A stretch of 64,000 nucleotides of DNA from Cenococcum geophilum 1.58 (taxonomy: Eukaryota > Ascomycota > Dothideomycetes > Gloniales > Gloniaceae). Each line of letters starts with the position of its first letter. The first letter of the stretch is position 1. Below are positions 33,331 to 45,608 of the stretch, piece by piece. Position numbers and translations under genes: made by a program. The DNA lies in NCBI GenBank assembly GCA_001692895.1, contig KV748201.1, positions 1,736,001 through 1,800,000 on the forward strand, written 5' to 3'. The notes below the pieces were generated by a model. The model worked only from the letters and a program-made list of their open reading frames with translations, was not told where the DNA came from and made no database searches.

Positions 33331-36300
33331 CGGGGAAACGCTTATAAGGAGAAGGAGATAAGTAGGGTAAATGACGCAAATAACGGAACCTAGTTAATTG
33401 TATAGCAAAAGAGATCTAGGTTACCTACCCTAATAGGAGCACTTTCTGCCTAACTAGCAGTAAAACGGGCCATAGGATGCCTGTAAGGTAGCACTAACGC
33501 CGCTAGAGACCCGTCTTAGTAGAGAATCCTAATTATAATGATCCTGGATAGGACGCCCTAGATATAAAGGGAAGGCGTTAGTAAGTCACTAGACCAATTA
33601 CTACTATAAAATTAATAATAATAGTTTAATATAACTGCGGATACTTAAACTATAAAGCTACGCGCCCTCTATTTAATAGTCTGGACCTAGAGGAATACTA
33701 GATAATTATAATATAGGAACTAGTATTTAATAAGTAAACCCGAAAAACGTACTAACTAAAAGGATACTACCTTTTATATAAACCAGACCCGGCTACCCGC
33801 GTATACTTCCTAATTAGCAAACACATTAATATATAGGCGTGGAGCTACCGCTCTATTAGCCCTAATATAGCTAAACTATAAATAGCTACAGAGAGGGGCC
33901 AAATTAGTATAATTAATATCTATAACTTAAGTAATAATAGACCCTAGATAACTACGTGGGGCCTACTTTAATAAACTATTGACTTAGTAGAAGGCGAGAT
34001 AATAGTCCTAGGGAATTTTAATATATACTATACGGCATAGGGAGGACTATAGGCCATAGTGGAAGTATAAGTAACTTACCTGCTTAACGAACTAGCAACA
34101 CGAGATATTATCTTAACTACCTTAACTGGTAAACCTATATAGAAAAGAGGAACCTAAGAGAGCATAATTGACCTTATATTTATATAAGAAGCGCTTATAG
34201 ACTAACTAGGATTCTGCGGACTAGAAGATATATAGGCACTAACCGCAGACTATATACCCATACGGATAGCTCTTAACGTCGCTGTCCTAGCGCTACAAAC
34301 TTACTAGAGATACACCATTAAAAAACTTAATTAGGAAAAATACTCTTAGGAAATTAATAATAGACTAGCAGTAACTTTTAAAGCAACGCTAGAGGACATT
34401 TAGAGGACTATAAGCAACTACCTAAAGGAATACTGCCTAAAGGCCAGGCCTAATAAATATACTTAGCGCGAGTGGTCGCTAAAGGCAGTATAGCTACTTA
34501 TAGGCTTAAGGAGGGCGAGGCAATAGTATAGTGTAATAGGTAAGGCCTACTACTAATAGAGCCATAAGGCCCTAAAGAATAGGCTTAAGAAGATAATGCG
34601 GAAGGAAAGCAAAAATAGCTAGCGTTAATTCCTAGAGGAAATTACCTTAGATATTGCCAAACTATATAACTAAGGCCTCTGGCGCATGTTGAAGTGAAAT
34701 AAGAGAGTAGTCAGTAAAACGCTAGGAGACCCCTACCTACCTATACTCTATAGGATAGAATAGGATTAATACATAAACAATAACAGGGAAAAAACAAAAA
34801 TATTAGCAGAGAGGTTCTTCCCTAGCGTAGTTTAAGCGGACCTATAGGACACTAGCAGTTAAGAAGACCCTATACCTCTAAAGATAAGCCAGATAGTTAT
34901 AACAAAGGAGATAAAAGACGCTATATAGAAGCTCCCTAATGGGAAAGCAGTAGGACTAGACAGGATCCTAAATAAGGTAATTAAAGCTACATCAGAAGCT
35001 CTAATAATACCACTAGCTAATATTGCAACTACCTACCTATACGAAGGCAAGCTACCAAAATACTGTAAAGTAATAACTATAGTTGTCCTACAAAAGGCAA
35101 ATAAAAAGGACTACTCTCTACTAGGAAGCTACTGACCAATCGCCCTTAAAAATACGCTAGGAAAGCTCCTAGAAAAAATAGTTATAGAGCGCATGCAAGA
35201 AGCCGCAAAAGTACATAAGCTACTACTATAAACATAAATAGGCGTAAGGAAGAAGCGATTAACCCTATTAGCTATTTCCCTAATTACTTCTAGCGTCTAG
35301 GCAGCGTGGCAAGCCAGGCCAGGCTATATAGTATCTATGCTAAGCCTAAATATAAGCGGAGCCTTTAACCACATATTATATAAGAGGCTCCTATAGATCC
35401 TAAGAAAGAAGGGCCTCCTAAAATAGATAATTAAGTTTACCCAATCCTTCTTAATAGGGCGTAATACTAAAATAGTATTTAAGGGATATAAAAGTAAAAC
35501 AATACTAATACGCACAGGAATCCCACAGGGATCACCCCTATCGCCAATCCTGTTCCTATTCTTTATATTTAAGCTACTAGAGACATTTAACAACAACTAG
35601 GAAATAGTAGCCCTAGGCTTTATAGACGATATAAACCTTATTATATAGGGAAACACAATAGCAGAAAACTACACTAGGCTAAATCAGGTATATAACAGGT
35701 GCATTATATAGGCAAAACAATATAGTGCTAAATTTACACTAGATAAATACTAGCTTATCTATTTTATAAGGAAAAGGAGAATAAACAACAACCTAGTGTT
35801 AACGGTAAGTATCTAGGGATGCGAAGCAAAGCTAGAAGCCATACTTAAGGTCCTAGGGGTCTAGGTAGACACTAAACTAAACTGGAATCCACATATTATA
35901 AAGGCGACCACTAGGGGTGTAGTAGTATTCGTAGTAGCATTATAAATTATAGCCTCAACCTAGGGACCATTATTTAGACGTATACGACTACTATATACGG
36001 CAGTAGTAAGACCAATAATGCTATACGGAGCCCAGATCTGGGGCCTTGGACTAAACAACAAGCCAATAGTAAAAAGCTCCCTAGCGCCACTAGAAAAACT
36101 ATAGAACTAATGCCTACGTAGAATTACAGAAGCCTATAAGCGGACACTACGTGCCGCAATAGAACGCGAAGCAGTAGTACTACTACTTAATGTCTATATA
36201 GACACAACTGCTATATAAAGAGCAGCCACAGTATAAGGACACCCGGTAGAGAAAGATATATACTAAGTACTAGAACGCATACGCGAAGCAAGGCCTTACT

Positions 36301-37231
36301 AGAGAAGAGTAAGATCCTACTAGAGGCGTAACGCGCCCAAGTATATAAGCTAGGAGGCCCTACGCCTATAAGCAGTAGAGAGAGAATAAGAAATATAGGA
36401 GCTACTATAATACTAAGCAGAGACCCGGCGCCACGCCAGTAGAGCACCGCTACGGTAATAGAGGATAGGAGGCTACCAATATAGGTGGAGATCGACTATA
36501 TATATCGCAAGATGGGCAGATATAGAGTGGAAGCGACGCTAGAAGAAGGCGGCGAAGATACAGAAAGCAGCCACGTGGAACACCCTATAGATAATACTAA
36601 CTCTCCCCCTATACAAAGGACAGACGAAGGCAGAATCTATAGCTAGCTTTCTACTATAGATAGAGGTAATAGGGCTAAACGCATAGCTAGCAAGCATCCA
36701 TATCCCATAAACTACACCACACTATATATATGGATGGCCCACACAATTAGTACGCTATATGCTACTCTTTTATAACTACCACACAGCTAAAGACCAGCTA
36801 TTCGCTAGGGCGGGTATAAATAATATTACCCGAATGCTCTCTACTAGTAGAGGCCTATATATAACGGCAAAATAGCTAATAAGCTAAGGAGTCCTTTAGT
36901 AATTCCAGATAGCATATAAGATCCAATAGGAGGACACTGGAGGATACGCCCCCTTCCAGCCCCTTAGGGACTAGACACCCCCGCCTAGTTAAAGGTGATA
37001 CGTAGGCGAACTACCTAACCCTCCTATTACCCCCTAGATCTTCTAAGATACCCTAGAAGCATAGTATAAAAGGTAAACAAACTATAAAGATATATAGGCT
37101 AGGCAAAGGTGGAGCGCATAAGACTAGCTAAAAGGATACACCTAGGTTTTCCCCTAATTAGGGATTTTTCCTATATAGAAGGTAGAAGCCTATATGGACC
37201 TAGAATAGGGACCGAATCGGGCGATAAATAG
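33331..37231 (+). pseudogene. ORF2 of LINE G: endonuclease and reverse transcriptase
   Basis: Apurinic-type endonuclease about 33530-34300: QFNITADT near 33630 (stop for Gln), QISIINIYNLSN near 33900, GEIIVLGNFNI near 34000 (normally GDFN), RDIILTTLTGKP, IIDLIFI. Reverse transcriptase about 34900-35900: IKDAI, KLPNGKAVGLDRI, YQPIALKNTLGKLLEK, GIPQGSPLSPILFLFF, and the catalytic box GFIDDINLI near 35625 with both Asp present. LGVQVDTKLNWNPHI follows near 35860. The C-terminal part continues to about 37220. Stops are TAG/TAA at Gln or Trp sites plus an occasional TGA. Minus-strand frames at 35324-35596 and 36211-36447 are shadows. Confidence 0.9.
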
Positions 37232-37260
37232 AATTAATAATAATATTATTATTATTATTT

Positions 37261-37935
37261 AAACCTTAGCCTTTAATTCTCTTCGGTATTACATTATTAA
37301 CGCCCCTTTATTCTATTTAGTCTATACTACTAATATCTAGAATTGCGTTGTATAGTCCATTACTAATAATCTCTATATAAGCTTAGATGATTTTCTTTTT
37401 ACAGTTACTACTAATTCTAGATCTTTATATATTTATATAAGTCTATTTACAAATTCCTCCTATAATAAGAATATATATTATACTTCTAAATTACTAATTC
37501 CTGCTACCCTATTTACTTATACTTCTATTAAATAGGGTTTAAACTATTCTAATACCTAACCTAATAAAGATAATCCTGTATATACGACTTCGTCTAATAA
37601 TATAGGCAACTTAGTCCCTTTATGTTGTATCTTAAGTTTTATTTATATAAGAAATCCCTTAAGCTTTAACTTCTCTTCTAAAAATTGTTTAATTAATAGT
37701 ATCTTTATTTTTATAGTGCCGAAGTTATTAAGCTTTTACTTAAATCCTACTTAATTAATATTAATACGATCTATTACTTCCCTAAGTCTATTTATCGTAA
37801 CTATCTATAAGTCTCCTAGCTCTGCTATACTTATATTTCCTTAAGATCTAGAGCTTAACCCTAGTGTCGTTATAGTTACTATCTTAGGTAGTATATTATT
37901 CAACTTTATTAATACTATAACTAAGTAGTAAATAT
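37261..37935 (-). pseudogene. Gag of gypsy J (N-terminal part)
   Basis: Minus strand, reading away from the LTR at 37936-38360. It parallels gypsy I gag at 55640-56165 in order and content: a stretch matching PLIERYLGERLKLKGFL, then a hydrophobic-charged middle, ending RRELKAKV at the LINE G boundary. The ATG is lost. J and I are two subfamilies with the same LTR length. Confidence 0.7.
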
Positions 37936-38360
37936 ATAATAAAGCCTTATAGGAAATACTTCGGTAGACTTATTAATAGGCTAGGTATATAGGTAAATAA
38001 GAAGTTGACAATATAAATATAATTAGTAGAGTAGGTTGCCTAATAAATTAACTCTAATTATATTCTAAGATTTACTATAAAGAAGAGAACTATTTACGTA
38101 GGGACTATAGTCCTTTAAATATATAACACTACGCCTAAGAAATATACTAAGTACGTCAGTATATTAGTATATTAGTATATCCCCCGTATTCCTACGTTTC
38201 TATATTCCTATATCTTAAACTAGTAATATAACTAGCTATATAACTCGGCTACCCCTTACCCTATAGCTCGATCGGTTCCAGTACCTTCTATACTATCTTA
38301 ACCAACCTATTTATATCTCCTTTTAGTAGTTATACTACTACCGATATAAGGTCCGTAATA
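37936..38360 (-). repeat. 5' LTR of gypsy J
   Basis: About 423 bp, the same length as the LTRs of gypsy I, and alignable with them. Shared words include TTGCCTAATA(A/G)ATTAACTCTAATT near 38038 and GTAGGGACTA near 38098, and it ends GTCCGTAATA (GTCCGTAACA in I). Strongly RIP-decayed. Its partner LTR lies outside the window. Confidence 0.8.
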
Positions 38361-40793
38361 CTTAGTATTATAATAGCTTCTATATTTTCTATTCTTTCTC
38401 TACTACTTATAGGCGAAGGGCTTCTTAGCTTATAGGCTTAGGCGTAGTGCTCCTTTACGGGGCCCTCGTTCCTTATATATATTCTACTATTTAGTATATC
38501 TCCTTTTCTACTAGATAGCCTTATACTATAGATGCTCTTTATATAGCAGTTGCTTCTATATATACGTTTAGTAGTAAAACTATTACTTTACGTTTTATTC
38601 TGGTATATAATATCCTTTTATAGGCCCCTATATAGGTATTAGTTTTATAGCTTCTTTAGTGGCGCTAGGAAGCTTTTTACTAATAGTATACTATTTAGTC
38701 CTAACCCCAGATCTGGGCGCTATATAGTATTATTAACCTTATAACTACTATATATAGTAGTCGTGTATATCTAAATAAGGGTCTCTAGGTTAAGGCTATA
38801 ATTTATAATACAGCTATAAATACTACTACTCCCCTATAAGTTGCTTATATAATATACGCGTTCTAGTTTAGTTTAGCGTCTACCTAGACCCTTAGGACCT
38901 TAAGGGTGGCTTCTAGTTTTATTTTACAGCCCTAAATACTTACTACTAATACTAGGTTGTTATTTACTCTCCTTTTCCTTATAAAGTAGATAAGCTAGTA
39001 TAAATTTAGTATAAATTTATTGCTATACTATTTTGCCTATATAATATACTTATTATATACTTAGTTTAGCCTAATATAGTTTTCTACTACTATATTTTCC
39101 TATATAATTAAGTTTATATTATTTATAAATCCTAAAGCGATTGTTTTTTAGTTACTATTAAATATCTCTAGTAGCTTAGATAAAAAGAATAGGAATATAA
39201 TTAGTAAAAGGGGTAATCCTTAGAGGATACCTATAGATATTAGTATTATTTTGCTTTCGTAGCCCCTAAATACTATTTTAGTAGTACACCTTATTAGGAG
39301 GGCTTAGGTAAGCTTAATTATCTAGTTTAATAGGCCCTTCTTTCTTGGGATTTATAAAAGTCTCTTATATAATACGTAGTTAAAGGCTCCGCTTATATCT
39401 AGGCTTAGTATAAATACTACGCAGCTAGGGCGGGCTTGCTACGCCGCCTAAATATTAGAGGTGATTGGGGAGAGGGCTAAAAGGGTTAATTGCTTCCTTT
39501 TTACACCTATTTACGTCTATAGTAGTAGCCCTTATACCTCTACGGCCTCTTATATATATTTGATAACTATCCTTTTAAAAGCTTTTCTAATATATTTTTA
39601 ATGTTAACTAGTTAATAGCTTCCTAGAAGAGAGTAGTTCTTTTTATTTACCTTTTATAAAATAACTATAATTGCCTCTTTATAGCATTTTAGTAGCTTGC
39701 CTTTATAAAGGCAGATAGTTATAATATTAGCTAGTAGTATTATTACAGCTTCTACTATAGCTTTAATTACCTTATTTAGAATCCTATTTAGCCTAGCTGC
39801 TTTACTAGTAGGTAGTATCCATATAGCATCTTTTATTTCCTTTATTTAGACTATCTAGCTTATATTTAGAGGTAGGGGATAGTCTTAGCTAGTAATATCC
39901 TTAGATCCGCTTAACACGCGTCTAAAAAGAACCTCTTTACTTGTATTTTTTTTCCCTATTATCGTTTATATACTAGTTTTATTTAATTCAGTAGAGTATA
40001 GGTAAGTAGGGGTCTTTTAGTATTTCCCCTATAGCTTTTTTATACTATTTTTATATACACTAAAGGCCCTAATTATTTAGTTTAATAGGGTCTAAGGTAA
40101 TTTCCTTTAGGAATCAGCGGTAGCTGTTTTTATTCTCCTTTTATATTATCTTTTTAAGCCTTGTAGCTCTAATGGTAGTAGGCCTCGCCTATTACGCTAC
40201 ACTATTACCTTACCCTTTTTATACCTATAAGTAGCTATACTACCTTTAGCGACTATCTATTCTAGGCATATTTATATAGTTAGGTTATTAGGTAGTACTC
40301 TTCCAAGTAGTTACTTATAATCCTTTAAATGTTATTTAATATTACCTCTAGTATTATTACTAGTCTATTAGTAATTTCCTAGGAGTATTTTTCCTAATTT
40401 AGTTTTTATATAGCGTATCTATAGCGAGTTTATTACGCTAGGACGTTAATATTAAGAGTTATCCGTATTAGTATATAGTCTATAGTTAATACCTATGCGT
40501 TTTTTAATCCATAGAATACTAGCTAGTCTATAAGTACTTTTTATATAAATATTAGGTTAATTATACTCTCTTAAATCCCTCTTTTCCAAGTAGGTTTACT
40601 AGTTAGAGTAATTAAAATAAAGCCTCGCGTTTCTAGTTTGTTAAGTAAGTATATCACCTATACTTTTACTATGGCCTACTATCTTCCCTATACTATATAG
40701 TGTGCATTAAATCCTTCTATAACTATTATCTCGCCTTTTACTATATTAATAGTATATTATAGTAGGCCCTATATAGTTATTTAAGGTTTATTA
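38361..40793 (-). pseudogene. LINE H ORF2, reverse transcriptase and second half of endonuclease
   Basis: Minus-strand copy of the G family. Endonuclease part from 40790: NKP, stop, ITI, stop, GLL, then TINIVKGEIIVIEGFNAHY, KPTWKRG, SIINLIFI. Reverse transcriptase about 38900-40000: NKYIRKAFKRIVIKYI, LDISGAFNYVLYKRLL, IPRKKGLLN, GFINNINLII (catalytic Asp pair changed to Asn). The 3' end is cut at 38361 by the LTR of J. It lines up with G through about 36400, so roughly the last 800 bp are missing. Confidence 0.85.
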
Positions 40794-41094
40794 TATAACA
40801 TAAGATTTAATTTACCGTCCGACCTGGTCCCCCTAATGCGGACACGCAGACTAATGCCTATGGGAAAAACCTCCTTATTTACAGAGAAAAAGCCCATTTT
40901 TAGGTAAACAAAAAACCCCTAGGGGAGACGTAAAAGGTAATACTCTAGATAGCATCCGTACTACATTAACGGGAGGAAAAACACCGTTAGGTTACTGCTT
41001 TAAGACTCCCTTTATATAGAAGTGTCTAAAATGCCTATCTTGCCCTATCTGCTATTTAAACCATCTTTACCACATCTATATACTGCTTATCTGT

Positions 41095-41170
41095 GGCCGT
41101 CGAAATCGGACTCTGCACCTGTACGTGGTGACGGCTACAAACCTAATCTTCGAAGTTCAGATCCAAAGCC
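41095..41170 (+). ncRNA. Candidate HDV-like self-cleaving ribozyme at the 5' end of F2
   Basis: Manual fold: P1 pairs GGCCGTC (41095-41101) with GACGGCT (41130-41136), seven pairs with a G-U wobble at the cleavage side as in HDV. P2 pairs GGACTCTG (41108-41115) with the segment at 41164-41170 (intact CAGAGCC in F1). P3 is ACC (41117-41119) with GGT (41127-41129). Loop bases GT (41121-41122) can pair with AC (41137-41138) just after P1, the two-pair P1.1. CAGA at 41158-41161 sits where the catalytic C is expected. P4 (AAC/GTT) is short and is the weakest part. Ribozymes of this class free the 5' end of several non-LTR retrotransposon RNAs. Confidence 0.5.
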
Positions 41171-42116
41171 AACGCAGAGACGTCGCACAGCGTGCGGACA
41201 GGACCTGTGGTGGTTATAGGCGTTAAGGGCGGTGGTAAGAAATTTTTAGATAGTGAGATCTTGAAAACCACTACTGTTGGCTCTCTATAGTACGATGACT
41301 ACTATATTCTCCTATTCAGGGCACCTATACAATCCAACATAGATGCACAGTATTCGATATCACCCCCCGTTCCCCAGTGGAAAGTATTAATAACCTTATA
41401 TTAATAAATAAGCAAATGCGAATAAACGAACGAATGAGCAAATATACGGCCCCTTCTAACCCCTAGGGCGATCGCCTGTGGAGCATACGGTCACTCGCCG
41501 TACTGCTATAATACTACTAAAAGCGGCAGCTGGATAACCCCGTACGGTTTTCCTTGTCTCCTCTTAACGGAGTAGTGCCCTTAGAGAGGGCCTAGTGACT
41601 AGGGCCTAGGNANAAAAGATACCNAGATANANANANANANANANATCCCGCTTTTATCTTTTAGTTTTAGGATAGTAGATTAGATGAATCCCCCTTACGC
41701 CTTTAATAGGCCTTAGGGGGGGGAGAGGCATAGCGTATATAGTAATGGTTAACAAGAGACAGCATATAGGGGTAGTTAAGATATAGGGCACAACTATAAG
41801 CACATAGTAATCGATCGGCAAGGCCTAGCTAGGACGTAGTAAACCCTAGCTTTAGATAAGCTAGAGAAGAAAGCAGTGGTTCCTAAGGAGTTTAAAACAT
41901 CTAAGGAGGAGGACGAGCTGTAGGCCCGCAGGGCCGCTACTCGTGCAGGCATGGCAATTTGGGGTTTTTCATCCTACTGAGGTGGCTCATAGGGTTTTTC
42001 CTCCCCCCAATAGCAAGGGGTTTTTCCTGTTAATATTACTTTCCCCTTGTATACGGAGTAGTCTGCGTGGGCCTAGATAGGATCCGTATTAGATATTAAT
42101 TAAAGAATCTACTACT
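41095..42116 (+). mobile_element. Element F2: second copy of the 1-kb non-coding element
   Basis: 1,022 bp flanked by ACTGCTTATCTGT at 41082-41094 and 42117-42129 (13 bp). It begins GGCCGTCGAAATCGG and ends AAAGAATCTACTACT, aligning with F1 end to end. Internal landmarks shared with F1: GATCTTGAAAACCACTACTG, CGGCCCCTTCTAACCCCTAG, GGTTCCTAAGGAGTTTAAAA. A dinucleotide run at 41626-41645 is written with alternating N. F2 is slightly less mutated at its 5' end than F1. The frame 41022-41219 crosses the insertion boundary and is not a gene. Confidence 0.88.
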
Positions 42117-42129
42117 ACTGCTTATCTGT

Positions 42130-42993
42130 CTAAGTTATATGCCTATTCTTAGCTCCTTTTCTAAGTCTCCTATAAATATCTCCTAATAATAATAACATTT
42201 GCGTTCCGCCTAGGCCTATATACTAAGGTCTCTTATCTATTCCTCTATTAAAGGGTTTCTATAATAGGGTGTATATAATTTAGTATTACTTTTGCCCTAG
42301 GGCCTAAACCTAGGCCCTTACACCTATATATTAGGTGTAGGAGGACAATCTAGTATTTAATAGGGGGCCTAGTCCCTATAACTAGATACCTAGGTTACCG
42401 GATAATATTAAAATAGGGGGCCTCTGCTACGCTTAGGGCGCGGATTATAAGTGTGTATATAGATGCTGTATAGTGTATATAGTATTTATAAGAGGGAGGG
42501 GGTACGCCAAAGGAATAATACTTGTTAATTTAATATCCAAATATATACGTTAGAGACGTAATAGTAGTGTTTAAACTTTTGCTAAGGCTCACCCCTTAGT
42601 AAAAAATCTTTGCACCACTACTACGTCGCTATACAGGCGCTGCGCAGCCGTATATACGTCTCTATGTTTGCTCTGATAGTCTATTAACACAATCTAAATG
42701 GAATATTAATAGTAGCTACTAGGTTCCCGGGCTCCACCGTATAGGGGTATAAAGGTCGCTTTTATAGAGTCATCTTTTTAACTGGTTTTAGCGCTAAGGC
42801 CTATAAAAACTCTGCTGTTCTAATAGCGTTAAGGGTTAAGTATTCAAAGGCCCCCTCTAGCCACAACGTAATGCTGCTGCATTAGTAATAGACAAGATCC
42901 TTACTCTTAGCTTAACCATACGGACAAGATAAGACGGAAAGGACCCCCTATAGGACCGTATGGGTCGGATCTCAATTTTAGTGTTCCTTTTTC
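42130..42993. other. Right part of element M, with a 73-bp foldback
   Basis: No gene seen. The segment 42555-42627 folds on itself: GACGTAATAGTAGTG on the left against CACCACTACTACGTC on the right, with CTAAGG and CCTTAG forming the tip. A wider pair, AGAGACGTA (42553) and TACGTCTCT (near 42655), flanks it. It could be a small foldback element or a structured RNA; nothing decides. Confidence 0.5.
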
Positions 42994-43693
42994 TAAGGTT
43001 TATTACCTCTTAGGTTATAGATACTAATTATACTAATTATACTAATTATACTAATTTAGCCCCTATTTATAGCCATTTATACTTTAGCTATATTAGGGTT
43101 AATAGTATAGTAGCTATTAATATATTAGTTAATTAGGAAGTATATACGGGTAGCTAGGTCTAGTTTATATAAAAGGTAGTATATTTTGCAGCTTTGCTAA
43201 TTATATACTAGTTCCTATAGGGCTATTATTTAATATTCCTCTAGGTCTAGGTTATTAAATAGCGACTATATTACTCTATAGTTTAAACATCCGCAGTTAT
43301 ATTATATTATTATTAACCCTCTTATAGCTTGTTTAGTAACTTATAGGCATTTTCTCTTTATATTTAGGGCGTTTTATTTAAGGCCGCTATAAGTAGGGTT
43401 TTTATACTAAGATAGGTCTTTAGCAGCGTTTATACTACCTTATAGCCGTCCTATGCTTTATTTTACTGCTAGTTAGGTAAATATTACCCTTACTAGAGTA
43501 GGTACTCTAAATCTCTTCTATTATATAATTATTTACCCCCTATTATTTACCCTATTTATCTCCTTCTCCTTATATATTTCCCTATGGTATAGCTAGGCTT
43601 ATCTTGTTTTAGTAGCTTCTAGGTATACCTAATATATTTTATACTCTAACTTCTACTATACTCTATATTCTTTACTATAATTTATATATTATT
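42994..43693 (-). pseudogene. LINE H, start of ORF2 endonuclease and end of ORF1
   Basis: Minus strand. From the right: a zinc-knuckle end (YINY, EYRV; G has YINCGKGYRA), GIPRS/VYLEATK, YKEKEINRVNN, then ORF2 with YNITADVQTIE (stop for Gln) near 43290, YTSQLINILI, GAKLV and SITQEVINL. Each piece aligns with LINE G. A 10-bp unit ACTAATTATACTAATTATA repeats at 43022-43055. The right end stops inside ORF1 where LINE L1 is inserted. Confidence 0.8.
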
Positions 43694-45608
43694 ATTATTT
43701 ATTACTTAACGTCCAATTTAGATCCCTATTCGGCCCACGTGGGCTACTCCTTATTTATATATAAGGAGAGAACTCTGCTTAAGAAAACCCCGTAATCCAT
43801 CTCCTCGCCTTTTAAAACTCGCCTACTTAGCGCCTATAAGTCGCCTATAGTGCTCTACTACCTTACTTTTTAACCTTTTTAGGAACCACTGCTGCCGTAA
43901 TAAGCCTACGGACGCGCTAGTATCGTAAACTTTACTCTACTACTGTAAAGTCATTAGGGGGCGCCTATTACTTACCCCTTTACCTTTTATTATTATTTTC
44001 TTTATAACCTAAAACTAGTTTAGCATATTTTGGCTAATAAGCTACTAGGTAACCGCCTTAAGGCCTTTTTATATTAAGAGTAGTGTATTATAGTTCTCTA
44101 TGCTAGCTACTAAGAGTATTACTTCTTAGTTAGTGCGTAGGGGGCATAATAGTATTATATGTTTTGGTGTCTATCTTAGCCAGCTATATTTATATCTTAG
44201 GCTACCTACTAAAACACCTACCTAATAGAGCCAATCTTTTAGTCCTATTATCCCTATTCTTAAGAGTATTGCTATTATATTTTCTGCCTTTATTAGGCCT
44301 TCTTAAAGCCCTTAAGTATTTACCCCTTATAACGTTAGCTATACTATAGCTTAGGTTTCTCTTACCTAAGTTAGCCTTTATACCTTTAACTTCTATACGC
44401 CTTTTTAGCGTTAGTTTAACCAGTATTTTATTATAGTAGATAGTTTCCTAGCGTTCTTTTATGCTCTACTTTAGCTCCTTTTTCTTTCTTACTGTTATCT
44501 TTACTAGCCTCTTATACGTCTCCTTTCCTCCTCTATATAGGCCTAGGCCCTAATATAGCACTATTCTTCTTCTATTTTCTTTACCTGTTTCTCTAATAGA
44601 TCTTCCCTACTTTAGGGTTATTAGTTTATTCTCCTATAAGGTACCCTAGGGTTTCTCTATAGTTTATTTAGGCGTATCTTAATATACTTTATAACATTAA
44701 AGTTACGTTTATTTTATACCCTTTATATTATAGTAGCTTCAATATATAGTTATAGGGGGGAATATTAGCTTCCTTCTTAAGCAGTGCTGTGGCCGTTCGC
44801 TTATACCCGCCTATTATACTTTAAAGATAGGCTATTTAGACCTTTTAAAGTAGTTTAAGGAGTAATTTAGGGGGCTTTTCTTAGTTTCTCTAATAGCCTA
44901 GATACTGGATCTATATATTATAGTTAGCCGGATAACTATTATATATAGTAGGCGTAACCTCTAGAAGTATAAACCCTATATAGAATTAACGATTCTAGAT
45001 AGTATAATATATTATACTTAGCCCTTATAGGCTGCTTACGCCGTATATACGCTCTACCGGAGCTTACTATCTACCTATACTCCTAATACCCTTAGGCCCT
45101 AAACTGGTTAACCCTTAAAGCCTTAAATATAAATTATATAATAGAGATTTATAGATTAGTTCCATTTTCTTATAAAATAGATTAGCTGGTATTTCTCTAG
45201 TAAGAATTGGACTCTATATTATCTTGTCTATTTTATATAGGTATTATAGGCTTTCTCTAGTATTCTATAATTCTCTACAGCTATTAGCCTATATATAATT
45301 AGGATTATATTATTAACAAAGCCTATTCCCTAGGTTACCCCTTCCTTAAAGGTGTTAAGTAAGTTGCTTATAAAGAAAAGGAAGAATATAGGTAAAAGAG
45401 GTAATTCTTATAGTATACCTATTATAACTATAATAGGGGGGCTCCAGTATCCGCTAAAGACTAGTAATGTTTCTTTCTAGCCTATAAACCCCTAAATAAA
45501 TTATATAATCTATTTTAGAAAGCCCTTTACCCTAAGGATATATAGGAGGCGCTTATAAAGTATATTATTATAGGCGCCGCTAATATCTAAGCTAAGTATT
45601 AATACTAT
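43694..45608 (-). pseudogene. LINE L1, 3' half (reverse transcriptase end, C-terminus, 3' tail)
   Basis: Minus strand. The 3' end is a short AAT/TAA-rich tail at about 43680-43705 followed by the host LINE H. Coding remains include KKGLLK near 45530, LPLLPIFFLFFISNLLN (reverse transcriptase Gly-Ser-Pro region) near 45400, GIGFVNNIILI near 45320 (catalytic Asp pair changed), YQLIYFIRKW near 45170 and LRVLGVQVDSKLR (stop for Gln). The segment matches 62110-64000 (L2) closely. Copia K interrupts it at 45609 with target ACTAT. The plus-strand frame 44164-44349 is a shadow, as is 62594-62779 in L2. Confidence 0.85.

Larger units (their letters stand above)
31979..37260 (+). mobile_element. LINE G, nearly full-length Tad-like non-LTR element
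   Basis: Plus-strand element with ORF1 (zinc knuckles), ORF2 (endonuclease plus reverse transcriptase) and a 3' tail of ATT/AAT triplets (37232-37260) in place of poly(A). ATTATTATTATTT precedes it at about 31980 and merges with the tail on the other side, so the target duplication cannot be separated from the tail. Many stops, but motifs are well kept. LINE H in this window is the same family. Confidence 0.88.
40794..42993. mobile_element. Element M: 2.2-kb non-coding insertion in LINE H (contains F2)
   Basis: TAAGGTTTATTA occurs at 40782-40793 and 42994-43005, and the endonuclease frame of LINE H resumes across it (NLRG, NKP, stop, ITI). Without F2 it is about 1.2 kb. The ends are weak inverted repeats: AATTTACCGTCCGACC near 40810 against AATTGAGATCCGACCC (reverse of 42961-42980), at the same distance from each end. 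Target length of 11-12 bp and inverted ends would suit a Mutator-like non-autonomous element, but this is unproven. No protein seen. Confidence 0.65.

Noticed and set aside
35324-35596. 90-codon minus-strand frame, and 36211-36447
   Set aside because: Complements of the clear reverse transcriptase and C-terminal region of LINE G.
41022-41219. 65-codon plus-strand frame
   Set aside because: It spans the M/F2 junction; not a gene.
44164-44349. Hydrophobic plus-strand frame, also seen at 62594-62779
   Set aside because: It is the complement of the LINE L ORF2 C-terminus, and its conservation follows from that strand.
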